Origin: Streptantibioticus silvisoli
GTDB lineage: Bacteria; Actinomycetota; Actinomycetes; Streptomycetales; Streptomycetaceae
Assembly: GCF_027947535.2 (NCBI RefSeq)
Contig: NZ_JAAGKO020000033.1
Span: forward strand, 35,362-99,361
Direction of reading: 5' to 3'
DNA length: 64,000 nt
Below, in pieces: positions 19,167 through 29,816 of the stretch; position 1 is the first letter of the stretch; each line of letters opens with the position of its first letter. A program made the position numbers and the translations under genes. The notes beneath the pieces were generated by a model. It searched no databases. It was not told where the DNA came from and worked only from the letters and a program-made list of their open reading frames with translations.

Positions 19167-20156
19167 GTGGACATCGACATGAGTGCCCTGCGGGGACTGG
19201 TCCGGGAGAAGGAGATCTCCTTCGACCTGCTGGTCGAGGCGATCGAGTCGGCCCTCCTGATCGCCTATCACCGTGAGCCCGGCAGCCGCCGGGACGCCCG
19301 GGTGGAGCTGGACCGCACCACCGGCACGATCACCGTGCTGGCCAAGGAGGACCCCGCCGAACTCGACGAGGGCGCCACGCCCAAGGAGTTCGACGACACC
19401 CCCGGCGGCTTCGGCCGGATCGCCGCCACCACCGCCAAGCAGGTCATCCTCCAGCGGCTGCGCGACGCCGAGGAGGAGATCACCTTCGGCGAGTACGCCG
19501 GCCGTGAGGGCGACGTGGTGGCCGGCATGGTCCAGCAGGGCAACGACCCGCGCAACGTCCTGGTCGACATCGGCAAGCTGGAGGCCATCCTCCCGCCGCA
19601 GGAGCAGGTGCCGGGCGAGTCCTACAAGCACGGCACCCGGCTGCGCACGTACGTCGTACGGGTGGTCAAGGGCGTACGCGGCCCGTCCGTCACCCTGTCG
19701 CGCACCCACCCCAACCTGGTGCGCAAGCTGTTCTCCCTGGAGGTGCCGGAGATCGCCGACGGCTCGGTGGAGATCGAGGCCATCGCCCGCGAGGCCGGCC
19801 ACCGCACCAAGATCGCCGTGCGCTCCACCCGCCAGGGCCTGAACGCCAAGGGCGCCTGCATCGGCCCGATGGGCAGCCGGGTGCGCGCGGTGATGGCCGA
19901 GCTGAACGGCGAGAAGATCGACATCGTCGACTGGTCCGACGACCCCGCGCAGATGGTCGCGAACGCGCTGTCACCCGCACGGGTCAACAAGGTCGAGGTG
20001 GTCGACCTCGCCGCCCGCTCCGCGCGGGTGATCGTCCCCGACTACCAGCTGTCGCTCGCCATCGGCAAGGAGGGGCAGAACGCCCGCCTCGCCGCCCGCC
20101 TCACCGGCTGGCGCATCGACATCCGGCCGGACACCGAGCCGGAGCCGCAGGACTAG
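19167..20156 (+). CDS. nusA: Transcription termination/antitermination factor NusA
   Basis: A 329-residue NusA: the N-terminal RNA polymerase-binding domain with [11 protein letters not shown], an S1 domain around residues 110-180 ([20 protein letters not shown]), and two KH domains ([32 protein letters not shown]). It lacks the acidic C-terminal repeats of E. coli NusA, as in other actinobacteria. The start is GTG 19167, with GAGGAGG overlapping the end of rimP. It acts with transcribing RNA polymerase, including on rRNA operons such as the one at the right edge. Confidence 0.96.
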   Translation: MDIDMSALRGLVREKEISFDLLVEAIESALLIAYHREPGSRRDARVELDRTTGTITVLAKEDPAELDEGATPKEFDDTPGGFGRIAATTAKQVILQRLRDAEEEITFGEYAGREGDVVAGMVQQGNDPRNVLVDIGKLEAILPPQEQVPGESYKHGTRLRTYVVRVVKGVRGPSVTLSRTHPNLVRKLFSLEVPEIADGSVEIEAIAREAGHRTKIAVRSTRQGLNAKGACIGPMGSRVRAVMAELNGEKIDIVDWSDDPAQMVANALSPARVNKVEVVDLAARSARVIVPDYQLSLAIGKEGQNARLAARLTGWRIDIRPDTEPEPQD

Positions 20157-20281
20157 GACATGCCCGAGGGTGTGCCCGCCGGTAACCGCCGCACACCGGC
20201 GGGGATTACCGCTGAGTACCGAACATGGAGACGCAAACCAACCCGAACGGGTGAGGTTGGCGCGGGGAGGTAGACTTACCA

Positions 20282-20572
20282 GTGTCTGGCCGGACGCGTG
20301 ACCGAACATGCCCCGAGCGAACCTGTGTGGGGTGCCGGAAACGGTCGGCCAAGACCGAACTGCTGCGCACCGCGGTGGTCGGGGAGGAATGCGTCCCCGA
20401 TCCGCGCGGTACGCTGCCCGGCCGGGGTGCTTACCTGCATCCCGACCCGGCGTGTTACGACCTGGCGGTCCGCCGCCGTGCGTTCTCCCGGGCCTTGCGC
20501 GCCCAGGAACCGCCCGGCACCGCGGAGTTGCTCCAGTGGTTGCGGCACGCGGCACAAGCTGAAACGACGTAA
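20282..20572 (+). CDS. YlxR (DUF448) RNA-binding protein
   Basis: A 96-residue basic protein with the family signature RTCVGCRKR near residue 14 and GRGAYLHPDPACYDLAVRRRAF. GTG 20282 is preceded by GGGGAGG about 10 bases upstream. YlxR proteins lie between nusA and infB across bacteria. In Firmicutes the family has been reported as an RNase P modulator (RnpM), but whether this holds in actinobacteria is not known. Confidence 0.9.
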   Translation: MSGRTRDRTCPERTCVGCRKRSAKTELLRTAVVGEECVPDPRGTLPGRGAYLHPDPACYDLAVRRRAFSRALRAQEPPGTAELLQWLRHAAQAETT

Positions 20573-20632
20573 GAACGGCACGGGCGACCGTGCGGTCAGG
20601 TACCTCGCGAGTGGAAGTAGGTCGAGATTGCG

Positions 20633-20675
20633 ATGAGCACTCGATGAGTACGCGATGAGTACGCCCATGAAGTAG
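20633..20675 (+). other. Three ATGA-overlapped mini-ORFs in the infB leader
   Basis: ATG-AGC-ACT-CGA-TGA (20633-20647) overlaps ATG-AGT-ACG-CGA-TGA (20644-20658), which overlaps ATG-AGT-ACG-CCC-ATG-AAG-TAG (20655-20675). The predicted products are MSTR, MSTR and MSTPMK. Each stop and the next start share ATGA. GGAAG and AGGTCGAG lie just upstream of the first ATG. The chain ends 43 bases before the infB GTG. CGA, ACT and AGT codons are rare in this genome. It looks like a reinitiation or leader-peptide device. Confidence 0.55.
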
Positions 20676-20718
20676 CGACGGTCCGGCGGACGACCACCCC
20701 GGACCTAGAAGGAGCGAA

Positions 20719-23700
20719 GTGGCTAAGGTCCGGGTATACGAACTCGCCAAGGAGATGGGAGTCGAGAGCAAGGTCGTCATGGCCAAGCTCCAAGAACTCG
20801 GCGAGTTCGTCCGTTCGGCGTCCTCGACCATCGAGGCGCCGGTTGTCCGTAAGTTGACCGACGCATTGCAGACCGGGGGCAACTCCTCCGGCAAGCCCTC
20901 GGCGCCGCGCAAGCAGGCGCCCGCAGGGTCCTCCGCACCCACCCCGGGTGCGGCACGTCCGGCGGCCCCCAAGCCCGGCGCCCCCGCGCCGCGCCCGGCG
21001 GCCGCCAACCCCGGTCCGGCCGCCCCTGCGGCGCCCGCCCCGGCCTCGTCGGGCCCGGCCTCGTCCGGTCCCCGGCCCCCCGCGCCCGGCCCGCGTCCCG
21101 GCCCCAAGCCGGCCCCCGCGCAGCCTGCGCCCGCCGCGGAGTTCTCCTCCCCGGCGCCCGCCACCCCGGCGACTCCGGCGGCCCCGGCCGCTCCGGCGAG
21201 CCCGGCCCCGGCGGTCACCCCGGCACCGGAGCGCTCCGCGTCCCGTCCGTCGGCCACCCCGGGCCCGCGCCCCGCGCAGCGTCCCGGCTCCGGTTCGCGT
21301 GACGGCGGCGCGGTGCGTCCCGGCGGCGACCGCGGCGAGCGTCCGGCGCGTCCCGCCGGCGACCGTCCGGCCCGTCCGGGCGGTGCCCGTCCGGCCGGAC
21401 CGCGTCCCGGCAACAACCCGTTCAGCTCGTCCGGCAGCACCGGTATGCCCCGTCCGCAGTCCCCCGGTGGACCGCGTCCCGGCGGCGCGCCGCGTCCCGG
21501 TGCCCCCGGCGCCGGCGGCCCCGGCAGCGGCGGCCCCCGTCCGCAGGGCGCTCCGCGTCCCGGCGGCGCGCAGGGCGGCGCACGTCCCACCCCGGGCGCC
21601 ATGCCGCGTCCCGGCGGCGGCCCCGGCGGTCCCGGCGGCAACCGTCCGAACCCCGGCATGATGCCGCAGCGTCCGGCGGCCGGACCCCGTCCGGGTCCCG
21701 GCGGCCGTGGCCCCGGCGGCCCCGGTGGCGCCGGTCGTCCCGGTGGCGGCGGCGGCGCGGGTCGTCCCGGTGGCGGCGGCGGTTTCGCCGGTCGTCCCGG
21801 TGGCGGTGGCGGTGCCGGTCGTCCCGGTGGCGGTGGCGGTTTCGCCGGTCGTCCCGGTGGCGGTGGCCCCGGTGGCGGCTTCGGCGGCGGCGGTGGCCGT
21901 CCCGGCTTCGGCGGGCGTCCCGGCGGCCCCGGTGGCCGTGGCGGCACGCAGGGCGCGTTCGGTCGCGGCCCCGGTGGCCGTCCGGCGCGTGGCCGCAAGT
22001 CGAAGCGGCAGCGGCGCCAGGAGTACGAGGCCATGCAGGCCCCGAGCGTCGGCGGCGTGATGCTGCCTCGCGGCAACGGCCAGATGGTCCGGCTGTCGCG
22101 CGGTGCGTCGCTCACCGACTTCGCGGAGAAGATCAACGCCAACCCGGCGTCGCTCGTCCAGGTGATGCTGAACCTCGGCGAAATGGTCACCGCGACCCAG
22201 TCCGTCTCCGACGAGACCCTCCAGCTGCTCGCCGACGAGATGAACTACGTCGTCGAGATCGTCAGCCCGGAGGAGGAGGACCGCGAGCTGCTCGAGTCCT
22301 TCGACATCGAGTTCGGCGAGGACGAGGGCGGCGAGGAAGCGCTGGTCGCGCGGCCTCCGGTGGTCACCGTCATGGGTCACGTCGACCACGGCAAGACCCG
22401 CCTGCTCGACGCGATCCGCAAGACCAACGTGGTCGCGGGCGAGGCCGGCGGCATCACCCAGCACATCGGCGCGTACCAGGTGGCGACCGAGGTGAACGGC
22501 GCCGAGCGTCGCATCACCTTCATCGACACCCCCGGCCACGAGGCGTTCACCGCCATGCGTGCCCGTGGTGCCAAGTCGACCGACATCGCGATCCTGGTGG
22601 TCGCGGCGAACGACGGCGTGATGCCGCAGACCGTCGAGGCGCTCAACCACGCCAAGGCGGCCGACGTGCCGATCGTCGTCGCGGTCAACAAAATCGACGT
22701 CGAGGGCGCCGACCCGACCAAGGTGCGCGGTCAGCTGACCGAGTACGGCCTGGTCGCCGAGGAGTACGGCGGCGACACCATGTTCGTCGACATCTCCGCC
22801 AAGCAGGGTCTGAACATCGACAGCCTGCTGGAGGCCGTGATCCTCACGGCCGACGCCTCGCTCGACCTGCGGGCCAACCCGGAGCAGGACGCGCAGGGCA
22901 TCGCGATCGAGGCGCACCTCGACCGCGGCCGCGGCGCCGTGGCGACCGTCCTGGTCCAGCGCGGCACCCTGCGGGTCGGCGACACCATGGTGGTCGGCGA
23001 CGCGTACGGCCGCGTCCGGGCGATGCTCGACGACGCCGGCAACAACGTCGACGTGGCCGGTCCGGCCACCCCGGTCCTGGTGCTGGGTCTGACCAACGTG
23101 CCCGGCGCGGGCGACAACTTCCTCGTCGTCGACGAGGACCGCACCGCCCGCCAGATCGCCGAGAAGCGTGCCGCCCGCGAGCGGAACGCGGCGTTCGCCC
23201 GCAAGGGCATCCGGATCTCGCTGGAGGACCTGGACAAGGCCCTCAAGGCCGGCGAGGTCCAGCAGCTCAACCTCATCATCAAGGGCGACGCGTCCGGTTC
23301 GGTGGAGGCCCTGGAGTCCTCGCTGCTCCAGCTCGACGTCGGCGAAGAGGTCGACATCCGCGTCCTGCACCGCGGTGTGGGTGCGGTCACCGAGTCCGAC
23401 GTGGACCTGGCGGCCGGTTCGGACGCGATCATCATCGGCTTCAACGTCCGCGCCGAGGGCCGCGCCACCCAGCGCGCCGAGCGCGAGGGCGTCGACGTCC
23501 GGTACTACTCGGTGATCTACCAGGCCATCGAGGAGATCGAGGCGGCCCTGAAGGGCATGCTCAAGCCGGAGTACGAGGAGGTGGAGCTGGGCACCGCGGA
23601 GATCCGCGAGGTCTTCCGCTCCTCCAAGCTCGGCAACATCGCCGGTGTGCTCATCCGTTCCGGCGAGGTACGGCGCAACACCAAGGCCCGCCTCATCCGC

Positions 23701-23874
23701 GACGGCAAGGTGGTCGCGGAGAGCCTCAACATCGAGGGCCTGCGCCGCTTCAAGGACGACGTCACCGAGATCCGCGAAGGCTACGAGGGCGGTATCAACC
23801 TCGGCAACTTCAACGACATCAAGATCGACGACGTCATCGCCACCTACGAGATGCGCGAGAAGCCGCGCGGCTGA
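20719..23874 (+). CDS. infB: Translation initiation factor IF-2
   Basis: A 1051-residue GTPase that places fMet-tRNA on the 30S subunit. It starts at GTG 20719 with AGAAGGAGCGAA. The IF2 N-domain (residues 1-50) is followed by about 370 residues of Pro/Ala/Gly low complexity with [12 protein letters not shown] repeats, typical of actinobacterial IF-2. The G domain has G1 GHVDHGKT near residue 553, G3 DTPGHEAF, G4 NKID and G5 SAK; domains 3 and 4 follow. The N-terminal extension is longer than in Bacillus or E. coli. The end carries a short 10-bp tandem repeat over the stop codon. Confidence 0.97.
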   Translation: MAKVRVYELAKEMGVESKVVMAKLQELGEFVRSASSTIEAPVVRKLTDALQTGGNSSGKPSAPRKQAPAGSSAPTPGAARPAAPKPGAPAPRPAAANPGPAAPAAPAPASSGPASSGPRPPAPGPRPGPKPAPAQPAPAAEFSSPAPATPATPAAPAAPASPAPAVTPAPERSASRPSATPGPRPAQRPGSGSRDGGAVRPGGDRGERPARPAGDRPARPGGARPAGPRPGNNPFSSSGSTGMPRPQSPGGPRPGGAPRPGAPGAGGPGSGGPRPQGAPRPGGAQGGARPTPGAMPRPGGGPGGPGGNRPNPGMMPQRPAAGPRPGPGGRGPGGPGGAGRPGGGGGAGRPGGGGGFAGRPGGGGGAGRPGGGGGFAGRPGGGGPGGGFGGGGGRPGFGGRPGGPGGRGGTQGAFGRGPGGRPARGRKSKRQRRQEYEAMQAPSVGGVMLPRGNGQMVRLSRGASLTDFAEKINANPASLVQVMLNLGEMVTATQSVSDETLQLLADEMNYVVEIVSPEEEDRELLESFDIEFGEDEGGEEALVARPPVVTVMGHVDHGKTRLLDAIRKTNVVAGEAGGITQHIGAYQVATEVNGAERRITFIDTPGHEAFTAMRARGAKSTDIAILVVAANDGVMPQTVEALNHAKAADVPIVVAVNKIDVEGADPTKVRGQLTEYGLVAEEYGGDTMFVDISAKQGLNIDSLLEAVILTADASLDLRANPEQDAQGIAIEAHLDRGRGAVATVLVQRGTLRVGDTMVVGDAYGRVRAMLDDAGNNVDVAGPATPVLVLGLTNVPGAGDNFLVVDEDRTARQIAEKRAARERNAAFARKGIRISLEDLDKALKAGEVQQLNLIIKGDASGSVEALESSLLQLDVGEEVDIRVLHRGVGAVTESDVDLAAGSDAIIIGFNVRAEGRATQRAEREGVDVRYYSVIYQAIEEIEAALKGMLKPEYEEVELGTAEIREVFRSSKLGNIAGVLIRSGEVRRNTKARLIRDGKVVAESLNIEGLRRFKDDVTEIREGYEGGINLGNFNDIKIDDVIATYEMREKPRG

Positions 23875-23906
23875 TAGCGGCTGACAGCGGCTGACAGCGG
23901 TTGACG
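23867..23906. repeat. 10-bp tandem repeat over the infB stop
   Basis: GCGGCTGATA, GCGGCTGACA, GCGGCTGACA and GCGGTTGACG are contiguous. The first unit contains the infB TGA stop (23872-23874). Confidence 0.8.
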
Positions 23907-24041
23907 GTGCAGGTCCGGGCCGGTCGGCGGAGATAATCCGTCGATCGGCCCGGCCTGCTGCCGGTACCGTGGAAGTGCGCACCGCGCGGGCGACACCGTG
24001 CGATCCCCCGAGGCCTCACAGGTCGGCTTGACCTGCTGCCC

Positions 24042-24335
24042 ATGTATGTAGGGACGTTGTCCTTCGACCTGCTGCTCGGCGACGTCGCGTCGCTGAAGCA
24101 GAAGCGCTCCGTCGTCCGCCCGATCCTCGCCGAACTGCACCGCAGGTACGCGGTCGCGGTCGCCGAGGTCGGCGACCAGGACCTGTACCGCAGGGCCGAG
24201 ATCGGCCTGTCGTCGGTGTCCGGCGACCACGGGCACCTCAGCGGCCTGCTCGACGCCTGCGAACGCTGGATGGCGGACCGGCCCGAGGTGGACCTGCTGT
24301 CCGTCCGCCGCCGCGTCCACGGCGACGAGGACTGA
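24042..24335 (+). CDS. DUF503 family protein
   Basis: A 97-residue protein (MYVGTLSFDLLLGDVASLKQ) matching the YlxP/DUF503 family found between infB and rbfA in many Gram-positive bacteria. The characteristic SLKQKRSVVRPILAELHRRY and AVAEVGDQDL are present. It is probably co-transcribed with infB and rbfA. The molecular function is unknown; the context suggests a role in ribosome assembly or translation. Confidence 0.88.
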   Translation: MYVGTLSFDLLLGDVASLKQKRSVVRPILAELHRRYAVAVAEVGDQDLYRRAEIGLSSVSGDHGHLSGLLDACERWMADRPEVDLLSVRRRVHGDED

Positions 24336-24413
24336 CCGGACGGTTCCCCGGCCCCGGTGACGGGACCGGGGAACCGTCCGCACCCGAAGACCGAAGAAGA
24401 GAGAAGATCACCC

Positions 24414-24971
24414 ATGACCGACACCGCGCGGGCGCGCAAGCTGGCGGACCGCATCCGGGTCGTGGTCGCGGAGACCCTCCAGCGCCGGATCAAGGACCCG
24501 CGGCTGGGCTATGTGACGATCACCGACACCCGGGTCACCGGCGACCTGCGGGAAGCGACCGTCTTCTACACGGTCTACGGCGACGACGAGGACCGCACCG
24601 CGTCGGCGGCCGCGCTGGAGAGCGCCAAGGGCGTGCTGCGTTCCGAGGTCGGCCGGCAGACCGGCGTGCGGTTCACCCCGACGCTGGCCTTCGTCCTGGA
24701 CGCCGTCCCGGACAACGCCCGCACCATCGACGACCTGCTGGCCCGGGCCCGCGCCGCCGACGCCCAGGTCCGCGAGGTCGCGGCCGGCAAGGGCTACGCC
24801 GGCGACGCCGACCCGTACCGCAAGCCGGCCGACGACGAGGTGGAGGACGACTCCGCCGAGGGCGCTCCCGCCACGGACGAGGGTGCTCCCGGCTCCGGCG
24901 CGGCCTCGTCCTCGGACGGTCCCGCCCCCACCGCGGACGGCCCGGCCTCCTCCGGCGACGGGGACGCGTGA
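24414..24971 (+). CDS. rbfA: Ribosome-binding factor A
   Basis: A 185-residue 30S maturation factor. The KH-like core ([41 protein letters not shown]) spans about 120 residues. It is followed by a roughly 55-residue acidic, Ser/Ala/Pro-rich tail, making the protein longer than E. coli RbfA. ATG 24414 ([12 protein letters not shown]) was chosen because homology starts there; GAGAGAAG lies upstream. The TGA overlaps the truB GTG as GTGA. Confidence 0.95.
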   Translation: MTDTARARKLADRIRVVVAETLQRRIKDPRLGYVTITDTRVTGDLREATVFYTVYGDDEDRTASAAALESAKGVLRSEVGRQTGVRFTPTLAFVLDAVPDNARTIDDLLARARAADAQVREVAAGKGYAGDADPYRKPADDEVEDDSAEGAPATDEGAPGSGAASSSDGPAPTADGPASSGDGDA

Positions 24972-25867
24972 AGCGCAAGGGTGTGGGTCCCGACGGGCTG
25001 GTCGTCGTCGACAAGCCGGCCGGCCTCACCTCGCACCAGGTGGTCTCCCGCATCCGCAAGCTGGCCGGGACCCGGCGGGTCGGGCACGCCGGCACCCTCG
25101 ACCCGATGGCCACCGGTGTGCTGATCATCGGTGTGGAGAAGGCCACCCGGCTGCTCGGCCACCTGGCGCTGACCAGCAAGACCTACCGGGCCACCATCCG
25201 GCTGGGCCAGACCACGGTGACCGACGACGCCGAGGGCGAGATCACCGCCACCGCCTCCGCCGCCCACGTCACCCGGCAGGCGCTGGAGGCCGGCGTCGGC
25301 ACGCTGACCGGCGACATCCTCCAGGTGCCGTCCAAGGTCAGCGCCATCAAGGTCGACGGCCGCCGCGCGCACCGGCTGGTGCGCGCGGAGGAGGAGTTCG
25401 AGCTGGCCGCCCGGCCGGTCACCGTCTCCGGCTTCACCGTGCACGCGGTCCGCGAGGCCGCCGACCCGGCCGGCGTCGCCCTGCTGGACGCCGACGTCAC
25501 CGTCGCCTGCTCCTCCGGCACCTACGTGCGGGCCCTGGCCCGCGACCTCGGCGCCGGCCTGGGCACCGGCGGCCACCTGACCGCGCTGCGGCGCACCCGG
25601 GTCGGCCCCTACGGCCTCGACGACGCGGTCACCCTGGAGGCGCTGGAGGAGTCCTTCGACGTCCTGCCGATCAACCGGGCCGCGGCGGCCGCGTTCCCGC
25701 GCTGGGACGTCGACGGCGAGCAGGCGCGTCAGCTCATCAACGGCGTACGGCAGAAGGCCCCCGGTATCGGTCCGGGGGCGATCGCGGTCTTCGGCCCCGA
25801 CGAGCGCTTCATCGCCCTGGTGGAGGAGCGCCGCGGCGAGACGAAGATCCTCGCCGGTTTCGTGTGA
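24968..25867 (+). CDS. truB: tRNA pseudouridine(55) synthase TruB
   Basis: A 299-residue enzyme that makes pseudouridine 55 in the T-loop of tRNAs. The catalytic aspartate lies in [15 protein letters not shown], with [12 protein letters not shown] at the N-terminus, [10 protein letters not shown], and a C-terminal PUA-like region. The start codon GTG 24968 overlaps the rbfA stop by 4 bases. The gene order rbfA-truB-ribF is conserved widely in bacteria. Confidence 0.96.
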   Translation: MKRKGVGPDGLVVVDKPAGLTSHQVVSRIRKLAGTRRVGHAGTLDPMATGVLIIGVEKATRLLGHLALTSKTYRATIRLGQTTVTDDAEGEITATASAAHVTRQALEAGVGTLTGDILQVPSKVSAIKVDGRRAHRLVRAEEEFELAARPVTVSGFTVHAVREAADPAGVALLDADVTVACSSGTYVRALARDLGAGLGTGGHLTALRRTRVGPYGLDDAVTLEALEESFDVLPINRAAAAAFPRWDVDGEQARQLINGVRQKAPGIGPGAIAVFGPDERFIALVEERRGETKILAGFV

Positions 25868-26086
25868 CCCGACCGGGCCGGACGGCGGCCGGGCGCACCG
25901 GATCTCCCGGCGGCCCGGCCGCCGCGGCGTACCCGGGACCGGGGCGCGCGGCGGGGCGCGCCGGACCGCCCGCGCGACCCCTGGCACGTCGCGGGCGCGC
26001 GGCATGGCAGGCTTGGACCCGGTAGTTGGTCACGGTCCGCAGTCCGCGTTCGCGGGCGCGGACGGGTTTCGGTGAGGAGCGGCACG

Positions 26087-27028
26087 GTGGAACGCTGGCG
26101 GGGCTTGGAAGACGTTCCCGGGGGATGGGGGCGGAGCGTCGTCACCATCGGCTCGTACGACGGTGTCCATCGCGGACATCAGCTGATCATCGGACGGGCG
26201 GTGGAACGCGCCCGGGAGCTGGGCCTGAGGTCGGTCGTGATCACCTTCGACCCGCACCCCAGCGAGGTGGTCCGCCCCGGCAGCCACCCGCCGCTGCTGG
26301 CCGCCCACCACCGCCGCGCCGAACTGCTGGCCGGCCTCGGGGTGGACGCCCAGCTCATCCTGCCGTTCACCGAGGAGTTCTCCCGGCTGTCGCCGCAGGA
26401 GTTCGTCACCGCGGTGCTGGACCGGGCGCTCGGCGCCGCGGTGGTCGTCGAGGGCCCCAATTTCCGCTTCGGCCACAAGGCCGCCGGCGACGTGGCCGCC
26501 CTGGTCGGCCTCGGCCGTGAGCACGGCTTCACCGTCGACGTCGTCGACCTGTACGTGCGCGGGGAGGCGGGGGGCGGCGAGCCGTTCTCCTCCAGCCTGG
26601 CCCGCCGCCTCATCGCGGCCGGCGACGTCTCCGGCGCCCGGGAGATCCTGGGCCGCCCGCACCGGGTCGAGGGCACGGTGGTCCGCGGCGCCCAGCGCGG
26701 CCGCGAACTGGGGTACCCCACCGCCAACGTCGACACCCTGCCGCACTCCGCCATCCCCGCCGACGGGGTCTACGCCGGCTGGCTGGAGGTCGCCGGCGAA
26801 CGCATGCCCGCCGCCATCTCGGTCGGCACCAACCCCACGTTCGACGGCACGGAACGCACCGTGGAGGCGTACGCCATCGACCGCGTCGGCCTCGACCTGT
26901 ACGGGCTGCACGCGGCCGTCGACTTCCAGGAGTACCTGCGCGGCCAGGAACGCTTCGAGACCATCGACGCCCTGCTGGAACGCATGGCGATCGACGTCAA
27001 GCGCGCCCGGGAGATCGTCACCCCCTGA
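26087..27028 (+). CDS. ribF: Bifunctional riboflavin kinase / FAD synthetase
   Basis: A 313-residue enzyme making FMN and then FAD from riboflavin. The N-terminal adenylyltransferase domain has VTIGSYDGVHRGHQ and FDPHPSEVVRPG. The C-terminal flavokinase domain has RGRELGYPTANVDT and PAAISVGTNPTFDG. GTG 26087 (MERWRGLEDVPG) is preceded by GAGGAGC at 6-base spacing, which favours it over the in-frame GTG at 26072 overlapping that site. No FMN riboswitch was recognised upstream. Confidence 0.95.
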   Translation: MERWRGLEDVPGGWGRSVVTIGSYDGVHRGHQLIIGRAVERARELGLRSVVITFDPHPSEVVRPGSHPPLLAAHHRRAELLAGLGVDAQLILPFTEEFSRLSPQEFVTAVLDRALGAAVVVEGPNFRFGHKAAGDVAALVGLGREHGFTVDVVDLYVRGEAGGGEPFSSSLARRLIAAGDVSGAREILGRPHRVEGTVVRGAQRGRELGYPTANVDTLPHSAIPADGVYAGWLEVAGERMPAAISVGTNPTFDGTERTVEAYAIDRVGLDLYGLHAAVDFQEYLRGQERFETIDALLERMAIDVKRAREIVTP

Positions 27029-27095
27029 ACGCCGCTGCGGACCGTTCTTGCGGGGAACGCCGGTGCGGAGACTGTTCTTGTGGAGGACGCCGGAA
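27026..27095. repeat. 28-30 bp imperfect direct repeat after ribF
   Basis: AACGCCGCTGCGGACCGTTC (27028) recurs as AACGCCGGTGCGGAGACTG (27056), and a partial third copy starts at 27087. The first copy begins inside the ribF TGA. Confidence 0.6.
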
Positions 27096-27145
27096 AGCCG
27101 AGCGCCCGAGTGCCGTCAACGGCGTGGTGACGTCCCGTCAACGGA

Positions 27146-27183
27146 AAGGGCCCCGGACACCAAGTGCGGTGTCCGGGGCCCTT
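27146..27183. terminator. Perfect 16-bp bidirectional terminator hairpin
   Basis: AAGGGCCCCGGACACC and its exact complement GGTGTCCGGGGCCCTT flank a 6-base loop between convergent ribF and the ATPase gene. The flanking A and T ends give a short T tract in each direction. Confidence 0.85.
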
Positions 27184-27188
27184 CGGCG

Positions 27189-29816
27189 TCACTGCTGCGG
27201 CGGCGGGGGCGGCGGGTAGCCGTAGCCCTGCGGTCCGGGCTGCGGGGGGCCGGGCTGCTGCGGGGGAGCCGGCGGCTGCTGGGCCGGGGGCTGCTGGGCG
27301 GGCGGCTGCTGGCCCCACGCGGGCGGCGGCGGTCCCTGCTGGGGGTACATCTGCTGGTAGGGCGCCTGCTGCGGCTGCCCCTGCGGGTATCCGCCGGGGT
27401 ACTGCTGGCCCATCTCGGCGCCCGGGTAGCCCTGCTGCTGGTTCCACGGCGCCTGCTGCTGCTGGGTACGCGCGAAGTCCTCGGCGATCAGCGCGGCGAG
27501 GTTGAAGTACGCCTCGCGGGTCTTGGGCCGCATCATGTCGAGGTCGACCTCGGCGCCGGCCGCCAGGTGCTCGTCGAACGGCACCACGATCACGCCGCGG
27601 CAGCGGGTCTCGAAGTGCTGGACGATGTCGTCGACCTTGATCATCTTGCCGGTCTCGCGCACTCCGGAGATCACCGTCAGGCTGCGGTTGACCAGGTCCG
27701 CGTAGCCGTGCGCCGACAGCCAGTCCAGCGTGGTGCTGGCGCTGCTCGCACCGTCCACCGACGGCGTGGAGATGATGATCAGCTGGTCGGCCAGGTCGAG
27801 TACGCCGCGCATCGCGCTGTAGAGCAGACCGGTGCCGGAGTCGGTCAGGATGATCGGGTACTGGCGGCCCAGCACCTCGATCGCCCGCCGGTAGTCCTCG
27901 TCGTTGAACGTGGTCGACACCGCCGGGTCCACGTCGTTGGCGATGATCTCCAGCCCGGAGGGCGCCTGCGAGGTGAAGCGGCGGATGTCCATGTAGCTGT
28001 TGAGGTACTGGATGTTCTGCACCAGGTCGCGGATGGTCGCGCCGGTCTCGCGCCGCACCCGGCGGCCCAGGGTGCCCGCGTCCGGGTTCGCGTCGATCGC
28101 CAGGATCTTGTCCTGCCGCTCGGAGGCCAGGGTGGAGCCGAGCGCGGTGGTCGTCGTGGTCTTGCCGACGCCGCCCTTGAGGCTGATGACCGCGATCCGG
28201 TAGCACGAGGTCACCGGGGTGCGGATCAGCTCCAGCTTGCGCTGCCGCTCCAGCTCGGCCGCCTTGCCGCCGAGCTTGAACCGCCCCTGGCCGGGGATGT
28301 TGCTTCCGGGCCTGCGGGCCTTCGGCTGGTTGCGCAGCAGGCGGTCCGAGGACAGCTCGACCGCGGCGGTGTAGCCGATCGGCGCCCCCGGCACCGCGCG
28401 CTGGCGCTGGTCCGGGGTGACGGTCGGCCAGCCGGTGCGCGGATCGACCGCACCCGGCTGCGCGGCGGCCTCCGGCGGCGGCATCGGCACGCTGCCCTGA
28501 TGCGGGAAGCCGTAGCCGGACTGCGGCTCGTAGCCCGACTGCGGCTGCTGCGCGGGCTGCGGCTGCCCCGGGACGCCGTGCGGGAAGCCGTAGCCGGGCG
28601 CCGGGGGCTGCTGCTGACCGGGCTGGCCGGGCTGTCCCGGGTACTGCATCGGCGGCTGCGGTTGCGGCGGCTGGGGCTGGGGCTGCATCGGCGGGGTCTG
28701 CTGGTGGGGCTGCGGCGCCGGCACCGGTGGCGGGGGTGCCGTGCCGTGCTGCGGGGGCGGCGGCGTGGCGTTGTACGGCACGGGCGGCGGCGGGAAGGTG
28801 TGCTGCGGACCCGGTGCCGGCGGCTGGACCGGCGCAGCGGCCTGCGGCGGCTGGAACTGCTGCTGGTCCGGGGCCGTGCTGTACGGCGGCTGGAACTGCG
28901 GCGGCAGCGGCGGCACCGCGTGCTGCGGCGGGACCGGCGGCTGTGGCTGGGAGCCCTGCGGCGCCCACGGGCCGGCCGGCGCCGGCGGCTGCTGCTGCCC
29001 CCACGGCTGACCCGCGGCGGGGGCGGGCGGCTGCTGGCCCTGCGGCTGCTGGCCCACCGGCGGCGGCAACGGCACCGGCGGGGTCGTCGGGGCGGCCTGA
29101 CGGGGGTCGGGTCCGGGTGCCTGCGGGTCCGGCAGGGGCGGCGCCTGCGGACCGGGCGCCTGCGGGGCCGGCGGCTGCGGCTGCTGCTGAACGGGCGCGG
29201 GCGGGCCCGGCGGGGTCTGCGGGGCGGCCACCGGTGCGACGGGCGGCGGCGAGGTGACGGGCGGCGGCGGGGTGACGGGCGGGCCCTGCGGGGGCGGCGG
29301 CGTGCCGACCGGTCCGGCCTGCGGTGCGGGCGGCTGCGCCAGCGGTTCGCCCTGCGGCGGCGCCGGGCGCTTGAGCGACAGCGCCGAGAACCGCTCGGTC
29401 GACGCGGGCGCGACCGTGCCCCGGCCGTCGCCCGCGGTCTCGAACGGCCCCGGGGCGGGCGCCTCGGGCTCCTTGGCGCGCACGCTCTTGAGCGACAGCG
29501 CGGAGAACCGCATCGTGGAGTTGCTCTCCAGCGAGCCGGACGCCGGGCCCTCGGCGGGCTGCGGGGCGGAGTAGTCCGGGGTGGCCTGCTGCACCGGGGT
29601 GTCGGGCTGCGGCTCGGGCGGCTGCGCGGCCTGCGGCGGCTCGGCGGCCTGCGGAGCGGGTTCCGGGGCCGGTTCCGGGGTGGCGGAGGTGTCCTCACCG
29701 TTGGTCATGTACCAGGCGGGAGGGGTGTAGTCGATGCTGAACTCGCCCGTGTAGTCCGCGTCGGTCGGCCGTGCCCCGTCGCCGCCGGCCCGGCTGTCGT
29801 CCCGATCGCTGCTCAC
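27189..29816 (-). CDS. MinD/ParA-like ATPase of the type VII locus (SCO5717-type)
   Basis: An 875-residue protein. The first about 500 residues are disordered Pro/Gln/Gly-rich sequence; the C-terminal 300 are a deviant-Walker P-loop ATPase ([20 protein letters not shown], then [11 protein letters not shown], and [18 protein letters not shown]). It belongs to the actinobacterial ATPase group encoded beside ESX loci (EspI-like; related Streptomyces proteins are called SCO5717-type growth-regulating ATPases). Near the N-terminus, [16 protein letters not shown] (residues 22-37) and two copies of RFSALSLK (about 103-110 and 142-149) look like binding motifs. GTG 29816 follows CCAGGAGGA. It probably regulates or positions the secretion system in the cytoplasm. 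Confidence 0.85.
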   Translation of the reverse strand: MSSDRDDSRAGGDGARPTDADYTGEFSIDYTPPAWYMTNGEDTSATPEPAPEPAPQAAEPPQAAQPPEPQPDTPVQQATPDYSAPQPAEGPASGSLESNSTMRFSALSLKSVRAKEPEAPAPGPFETAGDGRGTVAPASTERFSALSLKRPAPPQGEPLAQPPAPQAGPVGTPPPPQGPPVTPPPPVTSPPPVAPVAAPQTPPGPPAPVQQQPQPPAPQAPGPQAPPLPDPQAPGPDPRQAAPTTPPVPLPPPVGQQPQGQQPPAPAAGQPWGQQQPPAPAGPWAPQGSQPQPPVPPQHAVPPLPPQFQPPYSTAPDQQQFQPPQAAAPVQPPAPGPQHTFPPPPVPYNATPPPPQHGTAPPPPVPAPQPHQQTPPMQPQPQPPQPQPPMQYPGQPGQPGQQQPPAPGYGFPHGVPGQPQPAQQPQSGYEPQSGYGFPHQGSVPMPPPEAAAQPGAVDPRTGWPTVTPDQRQRAVPGAPIGYTAAVELSSDRLLRNQPKARRPGSNIPGQGRFKLGGKAAELERQRKLELIRTPVTSCYRIAVISLKGGVGKTTTTTALGSTLASERQDKILAIDANPDAGTLGRRVRRETGATIRDLVQNIQYLNSYMDIRRFTSQAPSGLEIIANDVDPAVSTTFNDEDYRRAIEVLGRQYPIILTDSGTGLLYSAMRGVLDLADQLIIISTPSVDGASSASTTLDWLSAHGYADLVNRSLTVISGVRETGKMIKVDDIVQHFETRCRGVIVVPFDEHLAAGAEVDLDMMRPKTREAYFNLAALIAEDFARTQQQQAPWNQQQGYPGAEMGQQYPGGYPQGQPQQAPYQQMYPQQGPPPPAWGQQPPAQQPPAQQPPAPPQQPGPPQPGPQGYGYPPPPPPQQ

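Noticed and set aside
20890..21990. IF-2 low-complexity region as an assembly error or transferred segment
   Set aside because: Pro/Ala/Gly-rich N-terminal arms of this length are normal in actinobacterial IF-2, and the frame is intact on both sides.
20596..23982. 1128-codon open frame antisense to infB, rich in Thr/Gly/Ala repeats
   Set aside because: It mirrors the low-complexity coding sequence of infB. Open antisense frames arise from the strong G/C third-position bias, and no ribosome site or independent homology is seen.
25868..26086. FMN riboswitch upstream of ribF
   Set aside because: None of the conserved RFN-element segments was seen in the spacer.
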